A stretch of DNA of 6,564 bases from Alphaproteobacteria bacterium (GTDB taxonomy: Bacteria; Pseudomonadota; Alphaproteobacteria; JAEULC01): the NCBI GenBank assembly GCA_020851015.1, contig JADZDN010000096.1, forward strand, positions 1 to 6,564. Direction: 5' to 3'. Below are positions 1-5,530 of the stretch, in pieces. The notes below the pieces were generated by a model, which did no database searches, was not told where the DNA came from, and saw only the letters and a list, made by a program, of their open reading frames with translations. The translations under genes and the position numbers were made by a program. Each line of letters begins with the position of its first letter. Position 1 is the first letter of the stretch.

Positions 1-19
1 CGGTTCCCCCTCCCCCAAA

Positions 20-42
20 CCCCCTCCCGCAAGGGGAGGGGG
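20..42. terminator. C/G-rich hairpin downstream of tam
   Basis: A perfect 9-base-pair inverted repeat pairs 20-28 (five C, T, three C) with 34-42 around a 5-base loop. A second C-rich run at 6-16 lies just left of it and resembles the left arm. On the minus strand the hairpin is followed by only three T before more G, so it is a poor intrinsic terminator by the classical rule. It lies about 90 bases past the tam stop and could still end that operon or stabilise its 3' end. C-rich/G-rich palindromes with a GCAA-type loop are, from memory, dispersed intergenic repeats in many alphaproteobacteria, so this may be a repeat copy. The hairpin is directly visible; the role is inferred. Confidence 0.45.
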
Positions 43-86
43 GACCAAACACGAGATCTACGCGGCGGCGGTTCGCGAGCCGGACA

Positions 87-110
87 GCCGTGGGTCAAGC
101 CCGGCCATGA
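87..110. repeat. Degenerate copy of a common intergenic palindrome
   Basis: On the minus strand this reads as TCATGGCCGGGCTTGACCC followed by a damaged right arm. The pairing visible on the plus strand is GCC 87-89 with GGC 103-105 and GGG 92-94 with CCC 100-102, around loop TCAAG, with a two-base bulge. The left half closely resembles a palindromic repeat that I remember as frequent between genes in alphaproteobacteria (GGCCGGGCTTG-[T/A]-CCCGGCC type). The other arm has decayed here. No coding role is likely. Assignment to a repeat family is from memory and needs a genome-wide count. Confidence 0.4.
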
Positions 111-130
111 CGATTGAAAAAAGGAGCGCC

Positions 131-907
131 CTACTTTACCGCCACGATGAAGATGCGGCGGAACGGGAACAGTGTCTTGCCGTCGGGGCGCGGCTTATAG
201 ACCTGGCGGCAGGCGGCTTTGTACTCGGCCAGGAAGTCCGCGCGCTCGCCCGGCTCCAGCGCGTCAAGCACCGGCTTCAAGGCCGTGCCCTTGGTCCATT
301 CGACCACCGGGTCGTCGCCCGAAAGAACGTGCAGGTACTCCGTCTCCCAGATGTCGACCGCGGCGCAGCGCGGCCGCAGCAGGTCGTAGTAGTAGCCCGG
401 CTCGCCGGGCAGATACGAGCGGGGCTTTCTCTTCAGGCGCTCGGCCAGCGCCGGGCGGCGCGCGATGGCGGCTTCCATCAGCTGGTGCGACGGCGCGCCG
501 TGGTTGCGCGGCATCTGCACCATCAGCGCGCCGCCGGGCGCGAGCTGGCCGGCCAGATGCGGGAACAGCGCGTCGTGGCCCTTCAGCCATTGCAGCGCGG
601 CGTTGGAATAGATCAGGTCGACCGGCGTCGCCGCCATCCAGCCGGCGATGTCCGCCTGCTGCCAGGCGATAGGGCCGGCGGTCGGCGCTTCCTTGGTCGA
701 TTTCGCCAGCATCTCGGCCGAGCCGTCGACGCCCGTCACCTGCGCCCGCGGGAAGCGCTCCGCCAGGATGCGGGTGATCGCGCCGGTGCCGCAGCCCAGG
801 TCGACGACCCGCGCGGGCGACTCGACGGGCACGCGCGCCAGAAGATCGAGCGCCGGCCGCAGGCGCTCGCCGCCGAACTTCAGGTATTGCGCGGGATCCC
901 AGGCCAT
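131..907 (-). CDS. tam: Trans-aconitate 2-methyltransferase
   Basis: This is an S-adenosylmethionine-dependent methyltransferase that esterifies trans-aconitate, a spontaneous by-product of the citric acid cycle that inhibits aconitase. It is a cytosolic enzyme. The 258 residues match the family length (about 250). The N-terminus MAWDPAQYLKFGGER...RPALDLLARVP fits the Tam pattern of a W-[ND]-P start followed by ERxRPA-LLARVP. Motif I (DLGCGTGA) is at about residues 36-43, the acidic residue ending the second strand is D61 (GVDGS), and the Tam-typical SNAALQW is at 101-107 with PGG at 124-126 and QMPRN at 131-135. YYYDLL at 172-177, DIWETEY at 185-191 and VEWTKGT at 202-208 are further family signatures, and the C-terminus ends RRIFIVAVK. 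The start is ATG at 907; the only upstream purine run (GGGAAG) is distant, so initiation looks weak. It is the last gene of the five-gene minus-strand block, 21 bases after the small membrane protein gene. Nothing in the block concerns the citric acid cycle, so tam may be there by chance. Product assignment is strong. Confidence 0.92.
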   Translation of the reverse strand: MAWDPAQYLKFGGERLRPALDLLARVPVESPARVVDLGCGTGAITRILAERFPRAQVTGVDGSAEMLAKSTKEAPTAGPIAWQQADIAGWMAATPVDLIYSNAALQWLKGHDALFPHLAGQLAPGGALMVQMPRNHGAPSHQLMEAAIARRPALAERLKRKPRSYLPGEPGYYYDLLRPRCAAVDIWETEYLHVLSGDDPVVEWTKGTALKPVLDALEPGERADFLAEYKAACRQVYKPRPDGKTLFPFRRIFIVAVK

Positions 908-928
908 GCGGCCGCCGCGCGCTTCCCG

Positions 929-1117
929 CTAGTGCGCGCCTTCCGCCAGGTCGAAGTGGCGCTTGACCATCGCGCCGATGACCAGCACGGCGACCACGAA
1001 AATCGCCAGCCCCAGCCCGTAGAACGTGGCGTCGTGGGCGTGGGCCGACAGGAACAGGCCCAGGATGCCGATCAAGCCGATGACCGCGCCGCCGATCCAC
1101 TTGCAGGTGCCTTGCAT
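929..1117 (-). CDS. Small two-helix membrane protein, unknown function
   Basis: The protein has 62 residues and no family that I can name. It has two hydrophobic stretches, at about residues 8-25 (IGGAVIGLIGILGLFLSA) and 33-51 (YGLGLAIFVVAVLVIGAMV), joined by a short loop with AHAHD. The tail is KRHFDLAEGAH. The charge pattern (K6 before helix 1, KRH after helix 2) suggests both ends are cytoplasmic with the short histidine/aspartate loop outside. Start is ATG at 1117 with a GGGGA ribosome-binding site at 1123-1127, spacer 5 bases. It sits 39 bases after the histidine kinase stop and 21 bases before tam, in the same direction, so co-transcription is likely. I recall similar short proteins annotated as hypothetical in alphaproteobacteria, but cannot cite one. 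It could be a small accessory subunit of a membrane complex or a kinase partner; the sequence does not decide. Confidence 0.75.
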   Translation of the reverse strand: MQGTCKWIGGAVIGLIGILGLFLSAHAHDATFYGLGLAIFVVAVLVIGAMVKRHFDLAEGAH

Positions 1118-1156
1118 GAACGTCCCCGACAGGTCGTGAAAGCCGCGTCTTCCCTA

Positions 1157-2596
1157 TCAGGAAATCGCGCGCCGAGACAAGTCCTGCTCGTCGGCGCGCA
1201 GGGCGGGCTGGTCGTCCGGCAACTCGATGCGGAAGCGGGTGCCGCCCGGCCCGGATTCCTGCAAGGTGACGTCGCCGCCATGCGCGCGCAGCACCTCGCG
1301 GGCGATCGGCAGGCCAAGCCCGGTGCCGCCGCGGCGGGTCGATCCGGCGAAAGGCTGGAACAGGTGTTCGCGCGCGGCCGCCGGAATGCCGGGTCCGTCG
1401 TCGGCGACGATCATGCCGACCCGCTCGGCCGCCCGCGCGGCCTTGAAGGCGATGCGGCCGGCCCCGGCCTCCATCGCGTTGCGGGCCAGGTTCGAGATCG
1501 CGCGGTAGAGCTGGTCGCGGTCGGCCGAGATCTGCAGCGCGGGGTCGATGTCGTTGAGCCAGCGCACGCCGATCGCGGCCGGCGCCAGGCCGGCGATCAC
1601 CTCCTCGATCAGGTCGCGCAGCCCGAAGCGCGAGCGGCGCGGCGTGGGCGGCTCCTCGCGCGTGAACTCCAGCGTGCGCGAGCACAGGTCGACCGCCTTG
1701 TCGATGGCGTCGAGCAGCGTCGGCGCTGTCTTGCGGACATAGGGATCGGCGCTCGCGGTCAGCCGGTCCGACACCAGCCGCGCGGTCGACAGGATGTTGC
1801 GCAGGTCGTGGTTGATCTTGCCGACCGCCTCGCCCAGCGCGGCCAGGTGCGCCTTCTGCCGCAGCGCCTGCACCAGGCCCGACTGCATCTCGGCCAGTTC
1901 ACGCGTGGCGACGCCGATCTCGTCGCTGCGCTTGCTCGGCCGGATGGCGCTTCCGGGATTGTCGGGATCGGCGCGGAACGCGACCATGCTTTCGGTCAGC
2001 CGCCGCATCGGCCTGACCATCAGGAAATGCAGCGACAGGTAGACCAGCCCGGCGGTGATCAGCGAGATCGCGATCGACAGCGCCAGGATGCGCTGCGAAT
2101 AGCCGATCATCGCGCGGCGCAGCGCGGACTCGCGCATCAGCACCTCGACCGTGACGCCGGGCGCCTTCGGCGATTCGCCGATCACCCGCAGGATGCGTCC
2201 CTCGTCGGCCGTCAGCGTGCGCAGCGCCTCGCCGATCTCGGCGTACCAGGTCATGTTGCGCAGGTCGACCAGCGTATCGGGCTGCGGCACCTGGTCGTGC
2301 ATCAGCATGATCGTGCCGTGACCGGGCGACCGCACGACGATCGCGCTGGCCTCGGCATGGTCCAGCAGCCGCTGGGTCAGCAGCGTGTCAACCGTGCTGG
2401 CGGTGGTGGAATCCAGCGCCAGGATCGCGAGGTGCGCGTTGCTCAGCCGCACCTCCAGGTAGGAGTGGCGGAAGCGCGCGATCGACGGCAGGTAGATCAG
2501 GATCTCGCTGACCATCACGAAGATCATGGTCAGCAGCAGCAGGCGCGCCGACATGCCGCGCGCCCATGGCGGCAGGAAGCGGCGCGGCTCGGTCAT
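1157..2596 (-). CDS. Membrane sensor histidine kinase (HAMP, HisKA, HATPase)
   Basis: This is a 479-residue two-component sensor kinase of the inner membrane. It has a first transmembrane helix at about residues 18-40, an extracytoplasmic sensing region at about 41-167 with no cysteines and no fold I recognise, and a second helix at about 168-193. A HAMP linker follows at about 194-245 (DEIGVATRELAEMQ at 225-238). The dimerisation/phosphoacceptor helix carries KINHDLRNIL with H263 as the phosphorylated histidine. The ATPase domain shows the N box NLARNAMEAG with N373, the G1 box DDGPGIP at 399-405, an F box LFQPF at 412-416 and the G2 box GGTGLGL at 423-429, so all catalytic motifs are intact. 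The start is ATG at 2596 because it overlaps the stop of the upstream oxidoreductase gene in an ATGA and has GAGG 5 bases upstream; an open frame continues to 2761 but lies inside that gene. A second ATG (residue 15) is less likely. No response regulator gene is in the window. The stimulus and partner are unknown. Confidence 0.93.
   Translation of the reverse strand: MTEPRRFLPPWARGMSARLLLLTMIFVMVSEILIYLPSIARFRHSYLEVRLSNAHLAILALDSTTASTVDTLLTQRLLDHAEASAIVVRSPGHGTIMLMHDQVPQPDTLVDLRNMTWYAEIGEALRTLTADEGRILRVIGESPKAPGVTVEVLMRESALRRAMIGYSQRILALSIAISLITAGLVYLSLHFLMVRPMRRLTESMVAFRADPDNPGSAIRPSKRSDEIGVATRELAEMQSGLVQALRQKAHLAALGEAVGKINHDLRNILSTARLVSDRLTASADPYVRKTAPTLLDAIDKAVDLCSRTLEFTREEPPTPRRSRFGLRDLIEEVIAGLAPAAIGVRWLNDIDPALQISADRDQLYRAISNLARNAMEAGAGRIAFKAARAAERVGMIVADDGPGIPAAAREHLFQPFAGSTRRGGTGLGLPIAREVLRAHGGDVTLQESGPGGTRFRIELPDDQPALRADEQDLSRRAIS
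2593..2596 (-). promoter_or_regulatory. ATGA stop/start overlap coupling oxidoreductase and kinase
   Basis: The TGA of the flavoprotein gene (2593-2595) and the ATG of the kinase gene (2594-2596) share bases in an ATGA. GAGG, the kinase ribosome-binding site, lies at 2602-2605 inside the upstream gene. This arrangement is typical of translational coupling, in which ribosomes ending one gene reinitiate on the next. It also decides the kinase start. Confidence 0.85.
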
Positions 2597-4008
2597 CCCA
2601 GCCTCATCAGGAAGCGCACGATCCGGCGCGTCGTGTCGCTGAACAGCTTCGGCGCGTACCAGCTGCCGGCCAGGCGCTTGTTGACCTCGCCCAGCGTGGG
2701 GTAGGGCACGACCAGCCCGGCCATGGCGCCGATATTCATGCCCTTGGCGATCGCCAGGCACCAGGGCTGCAGAAGCTCACCGGCATGCGGACCGACGATC
2801 GAAGCGCCCAATATGCGTCCCCGGCGGTCCAGCACGACCTTGGCGAAACCCTCGGTCGTGCGTTCGGCCTGGGCGCGGTCGTTCTCGTGGAACGGCCAGC
2901 GCAGCACGATGGGCTTGCCGTGGAGCGCGCGCGCGGCGGCTTCGCTCATGCCGACCTGGGCAAGCTCGGGATCGGTATAGGTGACCCAGGGCATGGCGCG
3001 ATCGTCCACCTTCGCCGGCCAGCGGAACAGCGCGTTCCGCAGCACGATCGCGGCATGGTAGCTGGCCGCGTGGGTGAACGGGAAGCGCCCGGTGACGTCG
3101 CCGATGGCGTAGATCCGCCGGTTCGACGTGCGCAGCCGCCGGTCGGTCACGATGCCGCCGGGGCCGAACGCCACGCCGGCCGCCGCCAGGTTCAGCCCGT
3201 CCACGTTGGGCTTACGGCCGGCCGCGACCAGCAGGTGCGAGCCCGCGACCCGCAATTCGCCGCTCTCGCGCTTGACCGAAACCACGACCCCGCCGGCGGT
3301 CTTGTCGACTCGGGCCACCGCCGAATTCTCGAGCAGGATCACGCCCTCGCGCAGCAGGGCGGCGCGCACCACGTCCACCAGCTCGGGATCGTCCTTGGGC
3401 AGGATCGATTTCATCTCGATCACGGTCACGGTCGATCCCAGGCGGCGATGCGCCTGGGCCAGCTCCAGCCCGACCGGGCCGCCGCCCACGACGATCAGGT
3501 GCGACGGCTTGCGGTCGTTGGCGAACACCGTCTCGTTGGTCAGGTAGGGCGTCTCGGCCAGGCCGGGGATCGGCGGCACCATCGGCGCCGAGCCGGTGGC
3601 GATCACGACGCGCCGCGCCTGGATGGTCTCGCCGCCCGCTTCCAGCCTGGTGCCCGCGGTGAAGCGCGCCTCCGCCTTGATCACCCGCACGCCGAGGCCC
3701 TCGAACCGCTCGCGGCTGTCGTTGGGCGCGATAGCGTCGATCACGCCCTGCACGTGATCCATCACCCGGGCGAAATCGACCCGGGGCTCGTGGCGCTCGA
3801 CGCCCAGCCGGTCGGCCCGGCGCATCGCCTCGGCGGCGTGGCCCGCGGCCAGCAAGGCCTTCGACGGCACGCAGCCGAAATTCAGGCAGTCCCCGCCCAT
3901 GCGGTCGCGCTCGATCAGCGCCACGCTGGCGCCCATCTGCGACGCGCCGGCGGCGACCGTCAGGCCGCCCGAACCGGCGCCGATGACGCACAGATCGACC
4001 GATAGCAT
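2593..4008 (-). CDS. MerA-like FAD-dependent disulfide oxidoreductase
   Basis: This is a 471-residue flavoprotein of the class I pyridine nucleotide-disulfide oxidoreductase family, which transfers electrons from NAD(P)H through FAD to a redox-active disulfide. The FAD-binding GAGSGG is at 10-15. The redox pair C41-x4-C46 lies in GGDCLNFGCVPSKALL (38-53). The NAD(P)-binding GGGPVGLE is at 175-182, with E198 ending the second strand, a feature that usually favours NADH. The second FAD motif AIGDV is at 301-305, followed by the dimerisation domain. In lipoamide dehydrogenase and glutathione reductase the C-terminus carries a catalytic HPTxxE; here it reads PYPTLGE (435-441), with Tyr436 in the His place, as in mercuric reductases. 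There is no N-terminal heavy-metal domain and no C-terminal cysteine pair, so true mercuric reductase activity is unlikely. No mer genes are present. The substrate is unknown. Start is ATG at 4008 after GGGAG; a TTG at 4020 in frame overlaps that site and is not favoured. The gene lies 18 bases after the TVP38-family gene. Confidence 0.9.
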   Translation of the reverse strand: MLSVDLCVIGAGSGGLTVAAGASQMGASVALIERDRMGGDCLNFGCVPSKALLAAGHAAEAMRRADRLGVERHEPRVDFARVMDHVQGVIDAIAPNDSRERFEGLGVRVIKAEARFTAGTRLEAGGETIQARRVVIATGSAPMVPPIPGLAETPYLTNETVFANDRKPSHLIVVGGGPVGLELAQAHRRLGSTVTVIEMKSILPKDDPELVDVVRAALLREGVILLENSAVARVDKTAGGVVVSVKRESGELRVAGSHLLVAAGRKPNVDGLNLAAAGVAFGPGGIVTDRRLRTSNRRIYAIGDVTGRFPFTHAASYHAAIVLRNALFRWPAKVDDRAMPWVTYTDPELAQVGMSEAAARALHGKPIVLRWPFHENDRAQAERTTEGFAKVVLDRRGRILGASIVGPHAGELLQPWCLAIAKGMNIGAMAGLVVPYPTLGEVNKRLAGSWYAPKLFSDTTRRIVRFLMRLG

Positions 4009-4012
4009 CCTG

Positions 4013-4018
4013 TCTCCC
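4013..4018 (-). promoter_or_regulatory. Ribosome-binding site fixing the oxidoreductase start
   Basis: GGGAGA on the minus strand lies 4 bases before the ATG at 4008. An in-frame TTG at 4020 would add four residues, but it sits immediately upstream of the GGGAGA, which would then fall inside the coding sequence. The position therefore favours the ATG start. Confidence 0.75.
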
Positions 4019-4026
4019 AAGGGAAA

Positions 4027-4776
4027 TCAGCGGGATCGCCGGAGCCTTTTATACACCACCGGCACCAGAGCCAAGCAGGCAAGCCCGACCAGGGCGGTGA
4101 TCACCTGGGGGGTCAGGATGCCCGCGGGCTGGAACTCGCCGCCGGCATCGAACACGCTGCCCAGCCCGGCGCCGACCGACGTATAGACGAAGGCGCCAGG
4201 AATGATGCCGATGAAGGTCGCCAGCACGAAGTCGCGCAGCCCCACGCCCAGGGCGGCCGGAACCAGGTTCACCGCGACGAACGGGAACAGCGGGACCAGC
4301 CGCAGAACCAGCAGGTAGAAGAAAGCGTCGTCGCGGAAACCGTCCTCCATGCGCGCCAGCCAGGGTCCGGCGCGCCGGCGCAGGCTGTCGCCGAAGGCGG
4401 TGCGGGCGGCCTGGAACAGGGCGGTGGCCCCGATGCCGGCGCCGGCGACGTTCAGCGCCGTGCCCCACCACAGCCCGAACAGGAAGCCGCCGGAAATGCT
4501 GAGCACGGCGGCGATGGGCAGCGAGAACGCCGCGGCCAGGGCATAGACCACCATGAAGCCGAGGCCGGCGGCGACCGGGTGGCCTTCGACCAGGCTCACA
4601 AGAACGGCGCGGTGCTCCTTCAACGCCCCGAAGCCGACATAGCGGTCGAGGCGCAGCGCCAGGAACACGGCGAACCCGGCGGCCAGGACCAGAAGCGGCC
4701 ACAGGCGCCCGATCAGCGAACGGTCTGGCGCCGGCGCCGCGGGGCCGGGGCGGGACGATGGGCCGCCTGGGGCCAT
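4027..4776 (-). CDS. TVP38/TMEM64 (SNARE-associated, DedA-like) membrane protein
   Basis: This is a 249-residue integral inner-membrane protein of the TVP38/TMEM64 branch of the DedA/VTT superfamily. Members are linked to lipid scrambling or transport across membranes, but most bacterial ones have no proven substrate. Hydrophobic segments lie at about residues 24-41, 69-92 with 94-116 (two passes or re-entrant hairpins), 151-177, 183-205 and 220-242. Family signatures are GGFLFGLWWG (96-105), the LRLVPLFPFVAVNLVPAALG stretch (158-177), with the conserved R, P, FPF and N, and IGIIPGAFVYTSVGAGLG (189-206). The N-terminal 20 residues are Pro/Ala-rich and probably cytoplasmic; the C-terminus ends in a basic YKRLRRSR. 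Start is ATG at 4776 with GGGAGG at 4784-4789, spacer 7 bases. It is the first gene of the minus-strand block, 18 bases ahead of the MerA-like oxidoreductase gene. As I recall, these two families also occur as adjacent genes or fused proteins elsewhere, which supports a shared function at the membrane. Confidence 0.9.
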   Translation of the reverse strand: MAPGGPSSRPGPAAPAPDRSLIGRLWPLLVLAAGFAVFLALRLDRYVGFGALKEHRAVLVSLVEGHPVAAGLGFMVVYALAAAFSLPIAAVLSISGGFLFGLWWGTALNVAGAGIGATALFQAARTAFGDSLRRRAGPWLARMEDGFRDDAFFYLLVLRLVPLFPFVAVNLVPAALGVGLRDFVLATFIGIIPGAFVYTSVGAGLGSVFDAGGEFQPAGILTPQVITALVGLACLALVPVVYKRLRRSR

Positions 4777-4783
4777 GGGTCTG

Positions 4784-4789
4784 CCTCCC
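4784..4789 (-). promoter_or_regulatory. Ribosome-binding site of the TVP38-family gene
   Basis: GGGAGG on the minus strand lies 7 bases before the ATG at 4776, close to ideal. It supports that start for the first gene of the left block. I found no convincing -35/-10 pair for this operon in the region to its right. Confidence 0.7.
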
Positions 4790-4891
4790 GTATCCTGGCG
4801 CCGGGGCCGACGATGCAGGACTTACCAGCGCAGGCCCTTCACGGCCACTCACGCTCGCGCGACACCAGCCGCGGCGCGCCCTCCCGGCCAA

Positions 4892-4901
4892 CGCCTAGGC
4901 G
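4892..4901. promoter_or_regulatory. 10-base palindrome upstream of the rpmH promoter
   Basis: CGCCTAGGCG is a perfect palindrome ending 34 bases before the rpmH -35 box. CTAG is rare in most proteobacterial genomes, which makes a chance occurrence slightly less likely. Just to its right, GAAAA (4906-4910) and TTTTC (4917-4921) form a short inverted repeat around TCCGGG. The site could bind a dimeric regulator acting on either divergent operon, or be chance in GC-rich DNA. Confidence 0.25.
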
Positions 4902-4935
4902 CCGGGAAAATCCGGGTTTTCGGGGCCTGCCGCAA

Positions 4936-4964
4936 TTGACTTCGCCCCGCCCAGCCTCTATAAG
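4936..4964 (+). promoter_or_regulatory. Sigma-70-type promoter of the rpmH operon
   Basis: The -35 box TTGACT (4936-4941) and the -10 box TATAAG (4959-4964) are separated by exactly 17 bases. Both hexamers are close to the housekeeping consensus, which is striking in DNA of this GC content. Transcription would begin near 4971, giving a leader of about 33 bases before the rpmH start. A strong promoter fits a ribosomal protein gene. Confidence 0.85.
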
Positions 4965-4990
4965 CCGCGCGGTTTTCCGGAAAGCTGATC

Positions 4991-4994
4991 GGAG
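4991..4994 (+). promoter_or_regulatory. Ribosome-binding site of rpmH
   Basis: GGAG ends 9 bases before the GTG at 5004. It supports GTG as the L34 start, since there is no ATG at this position and the protein sequence begins as expected (MKRTYQPS). Confidence 0.65.
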
Positions 4995-5003
4995 TGCCTG
5001 GTC

Positions 5004-5138
5004 GTGAAGCGCACCTACCAGCCAAGCAAGCTCGTCCGCAAGCGCCGGCACGGTTTCCGTGCGCGTTTGAAGACACTTGGCGGCCGCAAAGTCCTGGCGT
5101 CGCGTCGCTCGAAGGGCCGCAAGCGCCTTTCCGCCTGA
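5004..5138 (+). CDS. rpmH: 50S ribosomal protein L34
   Basis: This is a 44-residue basic protein of the large ribosomal subunit. It begins [20 protein letters not shown] and continues with [24 protein letters not shown], matching the L34 pattern (MKRTYQPS-x-RKRxHGFRxR, then G-x-VLxxRRxKGRKxLSA) along its full, normal length. About 40 percent of residues are Lys or Arg. The start is GTG. It is the first gene of the conserved rpmH-rnpA-yidD-yidC cluster, directly behind the strong promoter at 4936-4964, and its stop lies 23 bases before rnpA. Identification is certain; the gene is short and easily missed by gene callers. Confidence 0.98.
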   Translation: MKRTYQPSKLVRKRRHGFRARLKTLGGRKVLASRRSKGRKRLSA

Positions 5139-5161
5139 TCCGTCGGATTAGCTCCAAGCCC

Positions 5162-5530
5162 ATGGACGCGCCGGTAGGACGGCTCAAACGCCGCCCGGAA
5201 TTCCTGCGCGTCGCGCAGCGCGGGCGGCGCTTTGCCGCGCCGGGGCTGGTGCTGCAGGCTTGCGCCAGCGCGGACGGGAACGGCGCGATCCGCGTCGGCC
5301 TGACCGCCAGCCGCAAGGTCGGCGGCGCCGTGGTCCGCAACCGCGCCCGCCGGCGGCTCCGGGCGCTGGTACGTCCGGTCCTGTCGCGCCACGGCGCGCC
5401 GGGGAATGACTATGTTCTGGTGGCGCGCCAAGACACCGCGACGCGTCCCTGGGCAAGCCTGGTCGAGGACCTGGAAACGGCGCTGCGGCGGCTCGGCCGC
5501 TGGCGTCCGGAGGATCCGCAGAAGCCATGA
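5162..5530 (+). CDS. rnpA: Ribonuclease P protein component
   Basis: This is the 122-residue protein subunit of RNase P, which binds the catalytic RNA and helps position the 5' leader of precursor tRNAs. The N-terminal [25 protein letters not shown] (residues 8-32) fits the family. The signature RNR box is [23 protein letters not shown] (45-67), with RNR at 59-61 and the following arginines forming the RNA-binding surface. The length is normal. Start ATG at 5162 gives the expected N-terminus, but the nearest purine-rich site (GGA at 5145-5147) is 14 bases away and weak. The frame stays open upstream from a GTG at 4994 across all of rpmH, though that extension does not look like RnpA. The stop TGA overlaps the yidD ATG in an ATGA, so the two are probably translationally coupled. 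Confidence 0.96.
   Translation: MDAPVGRLKRRPEFLRVAQRGRRFAAPGLVLQACASADGNGAIRVGLTASRKVGGAVVRNRARRRLRALVRPVLSRHGAPGNDYVLVARQDTATRPWASLVEDLETALRRLGRWRPEDPQKP

Larger units (their letters stand above)
1..130. other. Intergenic region past tam, no gene seen
   Basis: This stretch lies beyond the tam stop and runs to the window edge. It holds the C/G-rich hairpin at 20-42, the degenerate palindrome at 87-110 and a run of six A at 117-122, which is a T run in the tam transcript 8-13 bases past the stop. No clear GC-rich stem directly precedes that T run, so I do not call it a terminator on its own. No start codon with a ribosome-binding site and protein-like frame is seen. Confidence 0.6.
4777..5003. 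other. Divergent intergenic region between the two gene blocks
   Basis: These 227 bases separate the leftward TVP38 operon from the rightward rpmH operon. They hold the TVP38 ribosome-binding site, a 10-base perfect palindrome (4892-4901), an imperfect AT/CCGG inverted repeat (4906-4921), the rpmH promoter (4936-4964) and the rpmH ribosome-binding site. No small gene with credible coding features is seen. A promoter for the leftward operon must lie here or be weak; I cannot point to it. Confidence 0.6.

Noticed and set aside
107..2704. An 865-codon open frame on the plus strand, antisense to tam, the small protein gene and the kinase
   Set aside because: The product is dominated by Arg, Gln, Ala, Gly and His with no domain. 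It is the mirror of GC-rich codon use on the opposite strand, where three genes have clear family motifs.
2597..2761. An N-terminal extension of the kinase by 55 residues
   Set aside because: It lies wholly inside the flavoprotein gene, its sequence is not protein-like, and the ATGA overlap with GAGG marks the start at 2596.
2566..4005. A 479-codon plus-strand open frame antisense to the flavoprotein gene
   Set aside because: Same low-complexity His/Arg/Gln/Ala composition; the opposite strand has complete FAD, NAD and CxxxxC motifs.
2593..4008. Mercury resistance operon
   Set aside because: No merR, merT or merP-like gene is present, and the flavoprotein lacks the metal-binding domain and the C-terminal cysteine pair.
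4839..5051. A 70-codon minus-strand open frame across the rpmH promoter and start
   Set aside because: It overlaps a near-consensus promoter and rpmH, has no recognisable domain, and its start lies inside rpmH.
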